Program-made: the position numbers and the translations under genes | Notes under the pieces: model-generated | The model's database searches: none | Seen by the model: the letters and a program-made list of their open reading frames with translations, nothing else | What the model was told of the DNA's origin: nothing | In this document: piece after piece, positions 37,975 through 47,841 of the stretch | Position numbering within the stretch: the stretch's first letter is position 1 | Layout of the letters: the number at the start of each line of letters is the position of its first letter | Assembly (NCBI GenBank): GCA_001311805.1 | Contig: BBCA01000018.1 | Location: 1-54,323 of the forward strand | Reading direction: 5' to 3' | Source: Lentibacillus juripiscarius JCM 12147 | GTDB lineage: Bacteria > Bacillota > Bacilli > Bacillales_D > Amphibacillaceae | DNA: 54,323 bases

Positions 37975-38295
37975 GTGGATAAGAAAAAGTTTTATGTCAA
38001 TGTAGGCAGTCATGAGATCTCACAAATCCGATATGACAATAACGATGAATTCACGATTTATGCAACACAGGATGAAGTGCAGACACTTCGCAATAAACTT
38101 GATAATATGAGCGATTCAGATACACGTGCATTTTTCCGTGCACATGTGCCGATTATGCCTTATCATAACGATAAGCCTAATGATGATTATGACAGTGAAC
38201 TCACGGAAGCTTTTCGGATGATGTATGATTTAGGCGATAAGGAGACGAAACAGCATATTGAAGAAATAGGCATATTATCGGATAACCATCTGTAG
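37975..38295 (+). CDS. Conserved hypothetical protein of unknown function
   Basis: 106 residues, acidic, without membrane segments. It begins at GTG 37975 with a strong AGGAGGTG upstream. Visible features are an N-terminal beta-rich part (KKFYVNVGSHEISQIRYDNNDEFTIYAT), a helix with EVQTLRNKLDNMSDSDTRAFFRA, and a C-terminal helical part (DSELTEAFRMMYDLGDKETKQHIEEIGIL). I do not recognise a domain with confidence. It is a single-gene unit: a terminator precedes it at 37812 and another follows at 38305. Confidence 0.7.
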   Translation: MDKKKFYVNVGSHEISQIRYDNNDEFTIYATQDEVQTLRNKLDNMSDSDTRAFFRAHVPIMPYHNDKPNDDYDSELTEAFRMMYDLGDKETKQHIEEIGILSDNHL

Positions 38296-38304
38296 GATAG
38301 TTCT

Positions 38305-38334
38305 CAGGAATAAGAATAGTCTTATTCCTGTTTT
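38305..38334 (+). terminator. Intrinsic terminator after the hypothetical gene
   Basis: CAGGAATAAG, six-base loop, CTTATTCCTG followed by TTTTG. Confidence 0.85.
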
Positions 38335-38405
38335 GTTTAGGAAATTTGAAAAAAGGAATAGATGAGTAGCACGGTGCTTATATATAGCAGCAAGAGGTGA
38401 AATGT

Positions 38406-38972
38406 ATGCGAAGACGCAAATACTTGAATTATATACGTAAGTGTACAGGCTGTGCTATTATGCTCGCATTTATGACATTAGGAGGAGCCGGTCATCATTC
38501 GGCATCAGCCGTGGAAGACCCAGAGCACTCACAGTCAGAGAGTACAATATCTGAAAAAGAACAACCCCCGTGGTAATGACAAAACAGGTAAGAGTTTATC
38601 ACACGAACGCATTTTTTCTTTAAGCAGTCAGTTCAAGGATCTTCTCGTGCAGGAGACGGATCGGAATAATAAAGTCATGCATTATCATACAAAGGATGCG
38701 CTGCGCAAGGCATTTAATACTGTCTCGGCTAATGGGGCAGCATCGGAATACATTGATTTTATTATGATGAACAGCCGGACGGGCTATATGTCAAGCCGAC
38801 TGAGACACCGCCATGGTTTCATGAAGAAGAGGACTATGATATGATACGGAAGAATGATAACAGCATTGAAGTCGTCCAGACCAACCGCACAGATTTATAC
38901 GGAACTTATACAATTAGGATTACATTTACTTATTCTAACCAATGGAAAATAACCAATATCAGCTATCAATAA
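38406..38972 (+). CDS. Secreted protein of unknown function, frame broken
   Basis: About 188 residues once three indels (near 38567, 38620 and 38790) are corrected. It starts MRRRKYLNYIRKCTGC with a signal peptide (AIMLAFMTLGGAGHHSASA; a cleavage after ASA is likely). The mature part runs QVRVYHTNAFF, LSSQFKDLLVQETDRNNKVMHYH, KDALRKAFNTVSANGAASEYIDF and YGTYTIRITFTYSNQWKITNISYQ. The C-terminal beta-strand pattern ending in WKI resembles small secreted NTF2-like or DUF-type proteins of spore-formers, but I cannot name the family. A MITE-like element lies six bases after the stop. Confidence 0.6.
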
Positions 38973-38978
38973 CTTGAA

Positions 38979-39136
38979 GTGCATGTTCAAAAAGGAGGAT
39001 AGAAAGGACCGAGAAGTTCGAGGCGGTGCAGCTTTGAGGAGCGGAATGTATGTAATTTAATACATGAGGAGCGGAAAAGCAAGCCAACGAAGAAATTCGA
39101 AGTGTCCTTTTTACCGGACTTTTTGAACAACCTCTT
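38979..39136 (-). mobile_element. MITE-like element, copy 3
   Basis: GTGCATGTTCAAAAAGGAGG to GACTTTTTGAACAACCTCTT, the same orientation and length as copy 2. Two direct GAGGAGCGGAA units flank a central ATGTAT/ATACAT stem. Terminal inverted repeat TGTTCAAAAAG. Confidence 0.75.
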
Positions 39137-39163
39137 GAATGGAATAGGAAAGCAGTTGAAATC

Positions 39164-39644
39164 ATGCATATATTCAAAGACTTTTACCGCAATGAAGTAA
39201 AATTATCGTTTGACGATCATCCATTTTCCAAATACCCAAAACATGTATGGGTTATCTGCAAGTACAAAAATAAATGGCTGCTGACCAGACATAAAGATCG
39301 GGGACTGGAATTTCCCGGGGGGAAAGTAGAGGATAATGAGCACCCGAGTGACGCAGCCATCCGTGAAGTGTGGGAGGAGACAGGCGGTGTAACGGAATCC
39401 ATCCACTACATTGGTCAGTATATCGTTGCTGGCAAAGGGGGAACGATTGTCAAACGTCTATACCGCATCTATAAAAGAACTTCTTCCGCAAAAAACCTAT
39501 TATGAGACGCATGGACCCATTCTTCTCGATGCCTTACCGGCGGATGTTAAACAGCGGAAATCATACAGCTTTATTATGAAAGATGATGTATTGACACACT
39601 GTCTGGATTACATAAGCACCCATGCCCGGAACCGGAATGGCTGA
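39164..39644 (+). CDS. ytkD: Nudix hydrolase YtkD, frame broken
   Basis: About 160 residues. The Nudix box is GGKVEDNEHPSDAAIREVWEETGG near residues 46-69 (G-x5-E-x7-REVxEExGG with slight variation). B. subtilis YtkD hydrolyses oxidised or canonical nucleoside triphosphates. One break near 39467, in the Tyr-Arg-Ile-Tyr region (A-run), restores YTASIKELLPQKTYYETHGPILL and a natural C-terminus. The start ATG at 39164 lies after the MITE, with a weak AGCAGTTG upstream. Placement next to the ytlCD transporter is as in B. subtilis. Confidence 0.85.
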
Positions 39645-39670
39645 TGCCGTACGGTTCCTCCAGAAAAACG

Positions 39671-40479
39671 TTATTGTGTATGTTTTAGCAGTGTTTTTTC
39701 AATTCGCTCAACGACTTTGTACATCAGTGCTGCGAATATCGCAATGAGAATTAAACTGGACATGACGAGTGAGAAGTTGAATGCCTGAAACCCGTAAACA
39801 ATCAAGTACCCAAGCCCTTCCCTGGAAACGAGAAACTCACCGACAACGACACCAACCCAGGACAGGCTGACATTGACCTTTAAGGTTGAAATCATAGCTG
39901 GAATGGCAGCAGGGAAGACAGCCTCTTTGAAAATTTGTCCTCTCGAAGCCTTAAAACTTTTCAATACTTTGATATAATTTGGGTCTACTTTCCGGAATGC
40001 TGAATAAACGACAAGTGTTGTAATAACGACAGAAATGATAGCCCCCATGGTGATGATAGATACGTAACCAGACCCTATAGCAACGATGATGATTGGGGCT
40101 AGGGCAACTTTCGGCATGGCTTTCATGACAACCAGGTATGGATGCATAATGCGTGAAAACCGTTCTGAGGACCACAGTATGGTGGCCATAATAATTCCGA
40201 GAATGGTGCCAATCAGAAAACCCGCAACTGTCTCCAATAATGTGACTTGCAAATGTATCAGCATCGTTCCGTCTGCAAATCTTTTGTCAGTACATGGTAA
40301 AACTTCAGAAGGTGAGCTGAAGAAAAGCGAGTCAATCCAATTCATTCTGCTGGCCAGTTCCCATAGACCAAAACGGATACTAGCATAATCAGCTGACAGG
40401 CATAGACAACTCTTTTCTCCCGTTTTATTCTGCGTTTGTAGCTTTCAAACAGCTGCCGGTCTGATTCATGTTTCACCAT
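39671..40479 (-). CDS. ytlD: ABC transporter permease (YtlD, SsuC/ThiX type), frame broken
   Basis: About 269 residues with six membrane spans. The cytoplasmic EAA-like loop is seen in [43 protein letters not shown]. The N-terminus [25 protein letters not shown] is separated from the rest by one indel near 40345 ([19 protein letters not shown]). ATG 40479 overlaps the 3' end of ytlC by 14 bases, showing coupling. The family imports nitrate, sulfonate, taurine or thiamine-precursor pyrimidines; the substrate is not decided because the binding protein is lost. Confidence 0.82.
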
Positions 40480-41273
40480 TAGGATTCACCACCCTGGACT
40501 GTGGTGGAACTGACGCATCGTTATTCAATTCCCCCCATATTTTATCGAATAATAAATGAAATTTCGGGTGCCGCCGAACTAAAAAGGGGGTTTCATCCCG
40601 TAATTCAAGTGGAACCTCAAATGTTTTGGCAATCGAGCCGGGATTTGCATTCATGACGATAATACGGTCACTTAAGGCGATTGCCTCACCAATGTTGTGT
40701 GTCACGAGGATGGACGTTTATGGTAATAGCGGAGGAGATCCCAGATCAGATCCTCCAGCTTCAATTTTGTCTGGTAGTCAAGTGCTGAAAATGGTTCATC
40801 CAATAGCAATATTCTTGGATTGGTGATTAATGTGCGCACGAGGGCCACTCGCTGGCGCGTCCCCCTGGAAAAGGAATCCGGATAATCGTCTGCAGTATTG
40901 GAAAGCCCAACCTGGTCAAGCAACTGGACAGCTTTTTCTTTTGTCTCCTGTGACTGATCACGATTGATTTTGGGTCCGATTAGAACATTGTCAATGATGG
41001 TTTTCCATGGGAACAAATAATCCTGCTGCAGCATATAGCCCATATCCAGATCCGAATCAGCCAATGGCCGGCCGTTCACATAAATGTTACCGGTAGTGTG
41101 CTCGATGATTCTGGATATGACGGATAGTATCGTTGATTTTCCACATCCACTGGGACCTAATAGGGCAACAGACTCACCTTCATCAACGGAAAATGAAATG
41201 TTGTCCAGTGCTTTTGTGTAATCCTTTTTGGAAAATAATAATGCGATACCTGATCTAAGGTAAGAAATGCCAT
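40466..41273 (-). CDS. ytlC: ABC transporter ATP-binding protein (YtlC), frame broken
   Basis: About 268 residues. Walker A ALLGPSGCGKSTILSVISR near residue 40, Q-loop GYMLQQDYLFPWK, a signature variant SFSRGTRQRVALVRTL (the usual LSGGMRQR is altered to FSRGTRQR), Walker B ILLLDEPFSALD and switch His LVTHNIGEAIALSD. ATG 41273 has AGGAGGGGG. Frame breaks near 41090-41230 and 40700 are indels. The altered signature may itself come from sequence error. It works with YtlD. Confidence 0.82.
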
Positions 41274-41285
41274 TGTTCCCCCTCC

Positions 41286-41379
41286 TTAGTTTTCAATTAT
41301 TTCCTCAGCGATTTGTGTGTTCACAAGCTCGTCAAACGAGACACTTGGGCGGCTCCCCGGCTTTGCTGATCATCGTATG
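41286..41379 (-). pseudogene. ytlA: C-terminal remnant of the ytlA-type substrate-binding protein
   Basis: Directly upstream of ytlC, in the place of the binding-protein gene, about 30 codons remain: SAKPGSRPSVSFDELVNTQIAEEIIEN then the stop, close to binding-protein C-termini. An in-frame stop precedes it, and no other part of a 300-codon gene exists before pckA. The loss removes the substrate recognition of the transporter unless another binding protein is used. Confidence 0.6.
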
Positions 41380-41402
41380 CGGCAAGCAAGAATGTGTGAA
41401 TG

Positions 41403-41440
41403 CCCAGGCTGGGTGCCCACAGGCTGGGTGCCTGTCACGC
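41403..41440. repeat. Tandem CAGGCTGGGTGCC motif
   Basis: CAGGCTGGGTGCC occurs twice, followed by TGTCACGCCCC. This type of GGTGCCTGTCAC motif is met as an intergenic repeat in Bacillaceae. It sits at the edge of the ytlA deletion. Confidence 0.4.
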
Positions 41441-41465
41441 CCCGAATTTTGTCGATTTACCAGCC

Positions 41466-41498
41466 AATAAAAACCGGTCTCCATTGTGGGACCGGTCT
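41466..41498 (-). terminator. Intrinsic terminator after pckA
   Basis: Minus strand: ACCGGTC, 10-base loop, GACCGGT followed by TTTTATT. Confidence 0.8.
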
Positions 41499-41567
41499 GC
41501 AGTATGAAACTGCATCTATTTTTCCTTCATATATGAAATCCTTTTGGGATGAGGAAACAAATTACTA

Positions 41568-43158
41568 TTAGTTACCCTTGTAACTCGGGCCTGCACTGCG
41601 AATCGTTTCACTTGCCTGTGTGAACTTCTTGAAATTCTCGTGGAACTTCATTGCCAGTTCACGTGCTTCCTGTTTATAGGCTTCTTTGTCGTCCCAAGTG
41701 TTCATCGGGACAAGCAGATCGTCTGGCACACCCGCCACATGCATTGGTATTTCCAGACCGAAAATAGGATCTTTTACTGTTTCAATTGCGTTCAGTTCGC
41801 CTTCCAATGCCGCGTGCACCATTGCTCTTGTGTAGGAGAGCTTGATGCGTTCGCCGGTACCATAGGAGCCACCAGTCCAGCCGGTGTTGACAAGAAAGAC
41901 ATTTGCATTATGCTGATCGACTTTTTTCACCAAGCAATTCGGCGTATGTGGACGGTGCCAATGGCAAGAATGGAGAACCGAAACAGGCGGAAAAAGTCGC
42001 TTGCGGCTTGGTAACGCCTCGTTCAGTGCCGGCCAGTTTGCTCGTATAGCCGCTTAGGAAGTGATACATTGCTTGTTCCTTGGTCAATCTGCTAATTGGC
42101 GGCAATGTTCCGGATGCATCTGCTGTCAGAAAGATGATCGTATTCGGATGACCGGCAACACTTGGTGACACAATGTTATCAATGTTTTCCAGCGGATATG
42201 CCGCCCGTGTATTTTCGGTTAGTGATGTGTCATCGTAATCAGGATCGCGTGTCTCATCATTAAGGACGACGTTTTCCAATACGCAACCAAACCGGATAGC
42301 ATTGAAAATCTGTGGTTCTTTTTTCTCTGACAAATTAATGCATTTCGCATAGCAACCACCTTCGATATTAAACACGCCATTCGGGCTCCAGCCATGCTCA
42401 TCATCGCCAATCAGACGCCGGTACGGATCAGCAGAAAGGGTCGTCTTACCTGTTCCAGACAGTCCGAAAAACAGGGCCACATCCCCCTCGCGTCCGACGT
42501 TGGCTGAACAGTGCATCGATAATACATCACGTTTTGGCAGCATGTAGTTCATGACAGAAAAGATGGATTTTTTAATTTCTCCCGCATATTCTGTTCCGCC
42601 AATCAGCACAATTCGTTTGTCGAACGAAATCAGAATAAACGTTTCAGAGCTAGTGCCGTCAACTTCCGGGTCTGCCTTGAACGTCGGGGCAGATATCACG
42701 GTAAATTCCGGCTGATGCTCTGCTAATTCGTTTTCGGTTGGCGTGATGAACAGCTGACGAGCAAACAGATTATGCCATGCATATTCATTAATCACCTGGA
42801 TAGGAAGCCGGAAATTTTCGTCTGCTCCAGCAAATCCTTGAAAATGGAACAATTCATTTCTATCATGTAAATAGGCCGTCACTTTTTCCAGCAGATGATC
42901 AAAGGTGGCCTCATCGATAGACTGGTTGACATCCCCCCAGTCAACATCTTCACTAGTACCGTCACGAACAATATATTTATCTTTCGGGGATCGCCCTGTA
43001 TACTCACCTGTATGGGCACTGACAGCTCCCGTTGCACTTAGAACGCCTTCAGAGCGTGACAAAACTTTTTCGACCAGCCGCGGTACAGTCAGGTTTGACT
43101 GCAAATGAGGGTGTGTCAGTAAATCCCTGGTCAGCAATGTATCTTCTTTTGTTTTCAT
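41568..43158 (-). CDS. pckA: ATP-dependent phosphoenolpyruvate carboxykinase, frame broken
   Basis: About 530 residues, the family's normal length. The motifs in order are [16 protein letters not shown] near 48, [19 protein letters not shown] near 195 with the metal-binding Lys/His, the P-loop [15 protein letters not shown] near 235 and [19 protein letters not shown] near 255, then [19 protein letters not shown] near 440. It makes PEP from oxaloacetate with ATP for gluconeogenesis. One indel near 41925 ([17 protein letters not shown]) breaks the frame. ATG 43158 is preceded by AAGGTAGG. Promoter at 43225-43252. Confidence 0.92.
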
Positions 43159-43224
43159 TTGTGATACCTACCTTTTACACATATTATTTAAACAAAAACG
43201 TTTGATCACCTGAATCTGCTTATT

Positions 43225-43252
43225 AGTATAACACATTTGAAAAATTAGTCCA
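43225..43252 (-). promoter_or_regulatory. Promoter of pckA
   Basis: On the minus strand, TGGACT (43247-43252) and TATACT (43225-43230), spaced by 16 bases. Confidence 0.55.
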
Positions 43253-43316
43253 CACTAATCTTGGAATTATTTATATGAAATTTTTATGTCAATGTTCCTC
43301 CCAAGTGCGAAATAAG

Positions 43317-43345
43317 TTGACATCGGAAAAGGAATTCGATACGAT
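43317..43345 (+). promoter_or_regulatory. Promoter of the S-box/metK transcript
   Basis: TTGACA at 43317-43322 and TACGAT at 43340-43345, spaced by 17 bases. Confidence 0.7.
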
Positions 43346-43363
43346 AAAATTCGAGCGGATACT

Positions 43364-43471
43364 CTCTTATTCAGAGCTGGTGGAGGGACAGACCCAATGA
43401 AGCCCGGCAACCGTCACGATGCGTGAAAAGGTGCTAATCTGAAGCAAGGATAAGTCCTTGAACAATAAGAG
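43364..43471 (+). ncRNA. SAM-I riboswitch (S-box)
   Basis: P1 arms CTCTTAT and ATAAGAG enclose CAGAGCTGGTGGAGGGACAG, GCCCGGCAACC, AAGGTGCTAAT and AAGCAAGGA, the standard S-box core. High S-adenosylmethionine should favour the terminator at 43486-43516 and shut off metK. Confidence 0.95.
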
Positions 43472-43485
43472 CGAAAGGCCTCATT

Positions 43486-43516
43486 CCTTTCCTCATGATG
43501 CAGGAAAGGTTTTTTG
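43486..43516 (+). terminator. S-box-controlled terminator ahead of metK
   Basis: CCTTTCCT, loop CATGATGC, AGGAAAGG followed by TTTTTT. Confidence 0.85.
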
Positions 43517-43529
43517 TTTGTAAATGATA

Positions 43530-43578
43530 AGTGCGTGTTTAAAAGGAGAATAAACCAGACTTTTTAAACAGCCTCTAT
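43530..43578 (-). repeat. Internally deleted MITE-like remnant in the metK leader
   Basis: AGTGCGTGTTTAAAAGGAG joined to GACTTTTTAAACAGCCTCTA. Both ends of the element are kept and the middle is missing. Its two ends can pair with each other (GTTTAAAAG / CTTTTTAAAC). It lies between the S-box terminator and metK, inside the transcript. Confidence 0.65.
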
Positions 43579-43628
43579 AACTGAAAAGATGGAGTTCCGT
43601 ACCACAATCCAAGGGAGGACATGGCCAT

Positions 43629-44829
43629 ATGGCTATTAAACGTCGATTATTCACATCTGAATCGGTGACAGAAGGCCACCCGGATAAAATTTGTGATCAG
43701 ATATCAGATGCCATATTAGATGAAATACTAAAAAAAAGACCCCAATGCCCGGGTTGCATGTGAGACAACTGTTACTACAGGGCTCGTGTTGGTTTCCGGA
43801 GAAATTACAACGACAACGTACGTGGATATTCCTGCGCTTGTACGTCAGACGATCAAGGATATTGGCTATACACGGGCTAAATTTGGCTTTGATGCAGAAA
43901 CATGTGCAGTACTCACAGCCATCGATGAGCAGTCACCGGATATTGCCGATGGCGTTGACAATGCACTGGAAGCTCGTCAGGGGAAAATGAGTGACGAGGA
44001 AATTGCCGCAATTGGTGCAGGAGACCAAGGTCTGATGTTTGGCTATGCCTGTGATGAGACAGAGGAATTAATGCCTTTGCCGATTTCATTGGCGCACAAG
44101 CTGGCAAAACGACTGGCAGATGTACGTGAGGAGAACATACTGGAATATTTGCGTCCTGACGGAAAAACCCAGGTAACTGTTGAATATGGTGAAGATGGTG
44201 AGCCAATTAGGATTGATACGATTGTTATTTCAACTCAGCATCATCAGGATGCTGCAGTAGAACAGATTGAATCGGATATGATTGAACATGTCATCCGACC
44301 AGTCGTGCCGGCCCATTTGCTGGATGAGGAGACCAATTATATTATTAACCCTACAGGACGCTTTGTTATTGGTGGTCCGCAGGGGGATGCAGGTCTAACC
44401 GGAAGAAAGATAATCGTTGACACTTATGGCGGCTATGCACGTCATGGCGGTGGAGCTTTCAGTGGAAAAGACTCGACGAAAGTGGACCGTTCAGCAGCGT
44501 ATGCGGCACGATATGTTGCTAAAAACATTGTAGCTGCCGACCTGGCAAAAGCCTGCGAGGTGCAGCTGGCCTACGCAATTGGTGTGGCAGAACCAGTATC
44601 AATCTCGGTGAATACATTTGGTACTGGTGCTGTGGACGAAGATACCCTTGCAGATGCAATCCGGAAAGTATTTGATCTTCGTCCGGCAGGGATTATCCGT
44701 ATGCTGGATTTGCGGAAGCCAATTTTTAAAAACACGGCTGCGTATGGCCATTTTGGTCGGACGGATGTTCTGTTTCCATGGGAAAAAACAGACAAAGTGG
44801 ATGAACTCGGAGCACTGGTAAAAAACTGA
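43629..44829 (+). CDS. metK: S-adenosylmethionine synthetase, frame broken near the start
   Basis: About 400 residues. The ATP/metal motifs are [18 protein letters not shown] (residues 9-26), [22 protein letters not shown] near 125, [21 protein letters not shown] near 250, and [22 protein letters not shown] near 280. It makes SAM from methionine and ATP. ATG 43629 follows GGGAGGAC. The run of eight A at about 43731-43738 has one base too many and separates ILKK from [15 protein letters not shown]. The gene is controlled by the S-box and followed by a terminator. Confidence 0.93.
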
Positions 44830-44842
44830 TGATAGATACGGG

Positions 44843-44874
44843 AAAGGTGCAGAAAATTGTCTGCATCTTTTTGT
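44843..44874 (+). terminator. Intrinsic terminator after metK
   Basis: GGTGCAGA, loop, TCTGCATC followed by TTTTTG. Confidence 0.85.
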
Positions 44875-44974
44875 GTACAAAACACCTGTAATTTCAACAT
44901 ATTTTTAATCGTTATAATTGCTTTTAATGTGGTATAATCTGAAGGATGCAACATGATGAAAGTGAGGCAAACAA

Positions 44975-46881
44975 ATGTGCGGTTTATTGGAATACTACGC
45001 GGCAGACCCGCTGCACCAGATGAAGAACAGAAAACAGCTTTTAAACAGCAGAATAACCTTATGACACATAGAGGACCGGATGATGAAGGGTATTATCATG
45101 ACGCATATGTATCATTCGGATTCAGACGCTTAAGCATTATCGACATTGATAGTGGTCAGCAGCCGTTGAGCTGTGATAGTGAAACAATTTGGCTTCTGTT
45201 CAATGGGGAAATTTATAATTATGTTGAATTGCGGGATGAGCTGGCCGCAGAAGGATACCAATTTGAAACAGAATCAGACACGGAGGTTATCGCCGCGTTA
45301 TTTAAAAATACAGGGAAAAGGCATTTGAGCATTTGCGCGGCATGTTTTCCATTCTTCTTTGGGACAAGGAACAGGAAACACTGTACGGTGCACGCGATCC
45401 ATTCGGTATTAAGCCGCTGTTTTACCGGGAAACAGATGAAGGAACAGCTTTCGCATCTGAAAAGAAAAGTATCTCCCTTATGATGGAAAATGAAGCGGTT
45501 AATACGGAAGCGCTGCAGCATTACTTAAGCTTTCAATTCGTCCCGGAACCAATGACGATGACAACTGGAATTCAAAAAGTGGAACCAGGTCATTACTTTG
45601 TACAAAAACCGGGCGAAAAGATCACTTTCCACCGTTATTGGCATGCGGAATTTCACCCTGTATTGATGGACAAGCAGGATTGGATTAAACGAATCCGGGA
45701 TGTCATGTTTGATTCGGTCAACATGCATATGCGCAGTGATGTACCAGTTGGATCGTTTCTGTCCGGTGGCATTGATTCCACGATTATTGTAGCTTTGGCA
45801 AAAGAGTTCAATCCGGATATTAAGACATTTTCGGTCGGCTTTGAACGGGAAGGTTATTCCGAAATTGATGTTGCAAAAGAAACGGCTGAGAAACTCGGTG
45901 TGGAAAATATAGCGTACCGCATTACACCCGAAGAATATGTGGAAAAACTTCCGAAGATTATGTGGCATATGGATGATCCATTGGCAGATCCAGCCTGTGT
46001 ACCACTATATTTTGTAGCGCGGGAAGCAAGGAAACATGTCACTGTGGTCTTATCCGGTGAAGGATCAGATGAATTGTTTGGCGGCTATAACATTTACCGT
46101 GAACCGGACTCACTGAAAATGTTTGATTCAATCCCGGCTCCTGCCAAAGATCTGTTGGCCAGAGTGGCAGATGTCATGCCGGAGGGGGTTCGCGGCAAAA
46201 GCTTCCTGGAGCGGGGAACAACACCATTGCGTGATCGCTATATCGGCAATGCCAAAATGTTTGAAGATGACGAGAAACAGGCATTCCTCAAAACGTTCCA
46301 AGACGATATATCCTATAGACAAATAACCGAAAAACTATATGACCGGGTAAGTGATTATCCGCTTGTAAATCAAATGCAGTATATTGATATTCATACGTGG
46401 ATGCGCGGGGATATCCTGCTGAAGGCAGACCGGACAACGATGGCGAATTCCCTTGAACTTCGCGTCCCATTCCTTGATAAGGAAGTGTTCCGAGTTGCAA
46501 GTACACTGCCGCAAGATTTAAAAATTGCCAACGGAACGACAAAAGTATCTTGCGCGAGGCTTCGCGTGGTATCGTCCCAGACACGTGCTAGACCGTAAAA
46601 AGCTTGGTTTTCCAGTTCCAATTCGCCACTGGCTGAAAAATGAACTGCATGACTGGGCGAAAAAACTGATTCGTGAAAGCGAGACCGATCATTTGCTGCA
46701 TAAATCGTATGTTTTTGATCTCTTAGACGCTCATTGTCAGGGAAAAGGCGATTACAGCCGTAAAATATGGACGGTACTCATGTTTATGCTGTGGCATCAG
46801 ATTTTTGTAGAAAAGAAATTTGACATAAATGAGCTGAGTAAACCGGAACAATTGATTGGAACAGCAATAAAGGCTGATTAA
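44975..46881 (+). CDS. asnB: Glutamine-hydrolysing asparagine synthetase, frame broken
   Basis: About 635 residues. ATG 44975 gives MCGFIGILRG once one T is added in the T-run at 44982; Cys2 is the glutaminase nucleophile. Then HRGPDDEGYY near 36 and FNGEIYNYVELRDEL near 80 complete the Ntn glutaminase domain. The synthetase PP-loop is FLSGGIDSTIIVAL near residue 265, with GEGSDELFGGYNIY near 360. It makes Asn from Asp, Gln and ATP. Further single-base breaks lie near 45317 and 46544. In the restored frame the C-terminus contains GFAWYRPRHVLDRKKLGFPVP. Adjacent to metK as in B. subtilis. Confidence 0.9.
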
Positions 46882-46900
46882 AGGTTGATATAGGTTAAAC

Positions 46901-46940
46901 AACAGGCGATCACGCTGGCTGAAAGCGTGATCGCCTGTTT
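46901..46940 (+). terminator. Intrinsic terminator after asnB
   Basis: AACAGGCGATCACGCT, seven-base loop, AGCGTGATCGCCTGTT. A 16-bp perfect stem, symmetric in both directions. Confidence 0.9.
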
Positions 46941-47065
46941 GCATGAGGCGGGGATGTGCCGCTAAAAAATTAAGGATCTTTTGTTGTTTTCCAGTGCAGT
47001 TGATAAACATTGCGACTCACTGTGAAAATTGACAAAATACGTAATATGATGGCTAAAACAGAAAA

Positions 47066-47188
47066 CAGCAGCTGGAATATGCGAGACTCCTGTGGGACAG
47101 CGAGCCTAAGAGACCCCACAGTGAGCGTTCTTTGCGAGCGAGGAGGCTCGTGGTGAGCCCACGGAAAGCGAGTATATTCCAGCTGCGT
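47066..47188. repeat. Hairpin-flanked intergenic repeat, best-preserved copy
   Basis: Edges CAGCAGCTGGAATATGCG and CGAGTATATTCCAGCTGCG are inverted repeats. Internal segments GACTCCTGTGGGACAGC, GAGACCCCACAG, GCGAGCGAGGAGGCTCG and GCCCACGGAAAGCGAG are also self-complementary in part. Repeats of this kind are widespread in Oceanobacillus- and Virgibacillus-type genomes. The gene-free stretch 46882-47313 holds the asnB terminator and this repeat; nothing else was seen. Confidence 0.7.
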
Positions 47189-47313
47189 GGTTAGAAAGGC
47201 TCACTAAATACCACCAATGTTTTCCTTAGTTTACGTCGCAGTTTATACAAATTGTTAAGTAGAGTTTCATTCTCCAGAGTGAAGCAAAAAGCGACAGTAG
47301 AAAACAGCCAAAG

Positions 47314-47841
47314 TTAAAACGACTGGCCCAGATCGGTATGCTGTTTATAGTACTGCCCTTTGTCAACATAAGATTTCCGTACGCGCGCCATTTCCTCATA
47401 ATCTTTTTCTGTCAGGGTACGGACAACTTTTGCTGGCCGTCCCAGTGCAAGGGAGTGGGGCGGTATTTTTTTGCCCGGCGGAACAAGGCTCCCCGCACCA
47501 ATGAAGGCATGTTCACCTATTTCAGCACCGTCCAGGATAAGCGACCCCATACCAATAAGAGCGTTGGATCGGATGGTACATGCATGCAGTGTGACCTGGT
47601 GGCCGACCGTCACATCATCCTCTATCGTTACTGGCATGTTAGGGCTTTGATGCAGAAGTGACAAATCCTGAATGCTAACCCGGCGCCCGATTCTGGCCGG
47701 TGCTACATCTCCGCGGATAACGGTTTGGAACCACACACTGGAATCTTCCTGAATCGTAACATCCCCAATAATGTCAGCATCATGTGCAACGAAAACAGAT
47801 GAGTGAATATCTGGCTCCATTTGTTTGTAATGGTGTATCAT
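47314..47841 (-). CDS. ytoA: Gamma-carbonic anhydrase-like hexapeptide protein (YtoA)
   Basis: 175 residues of left-handed beta-helix hexapeptide repeats: VFVAHDADIIGDVTIQEDSSVWFQTVIRGDVAPARIGRRVSIQDLSLLH, then VTIEDDVTVGHQVTLHACTIRSNALIGMGSLILDGAEIG. The zinc His residues are represented by the H of SLLHQ and by GHQVTLH. ATG 47841 has AGGGGGAT; the longer upstream frame lacks a binding site. It is related to gamma-carbonic anhydrases and to acyltransferase-like YrdA proteins; activity is unproven. The order asnB-ytoA-ytpB follows B. subtilis. The frame is intact. Confidence 0.85.
   Translation of the reverse strand: MIHHYKQMEPDIHSSVFVAHDADIIGDVTIQEDSSVWFQTVIRGDVAPARIGRRVSIQDLSLLHQSPNMPVTIEDDVTVGHQVTLHACTIRSNALIGMGSLILDGAEIGEHAFIGAGSLVPPGKKIPPHSLALGRPAKVVRTLTEKDYEEMARVRKSYVDKGQYYKQHTDLGQSF

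Noticed and set aside
43731..43738. Programmed frameshift in metK at an A-run
   Set aside because: The same sort of break occurs in dozens of unrelated genes here, so sequencing error is simpler.
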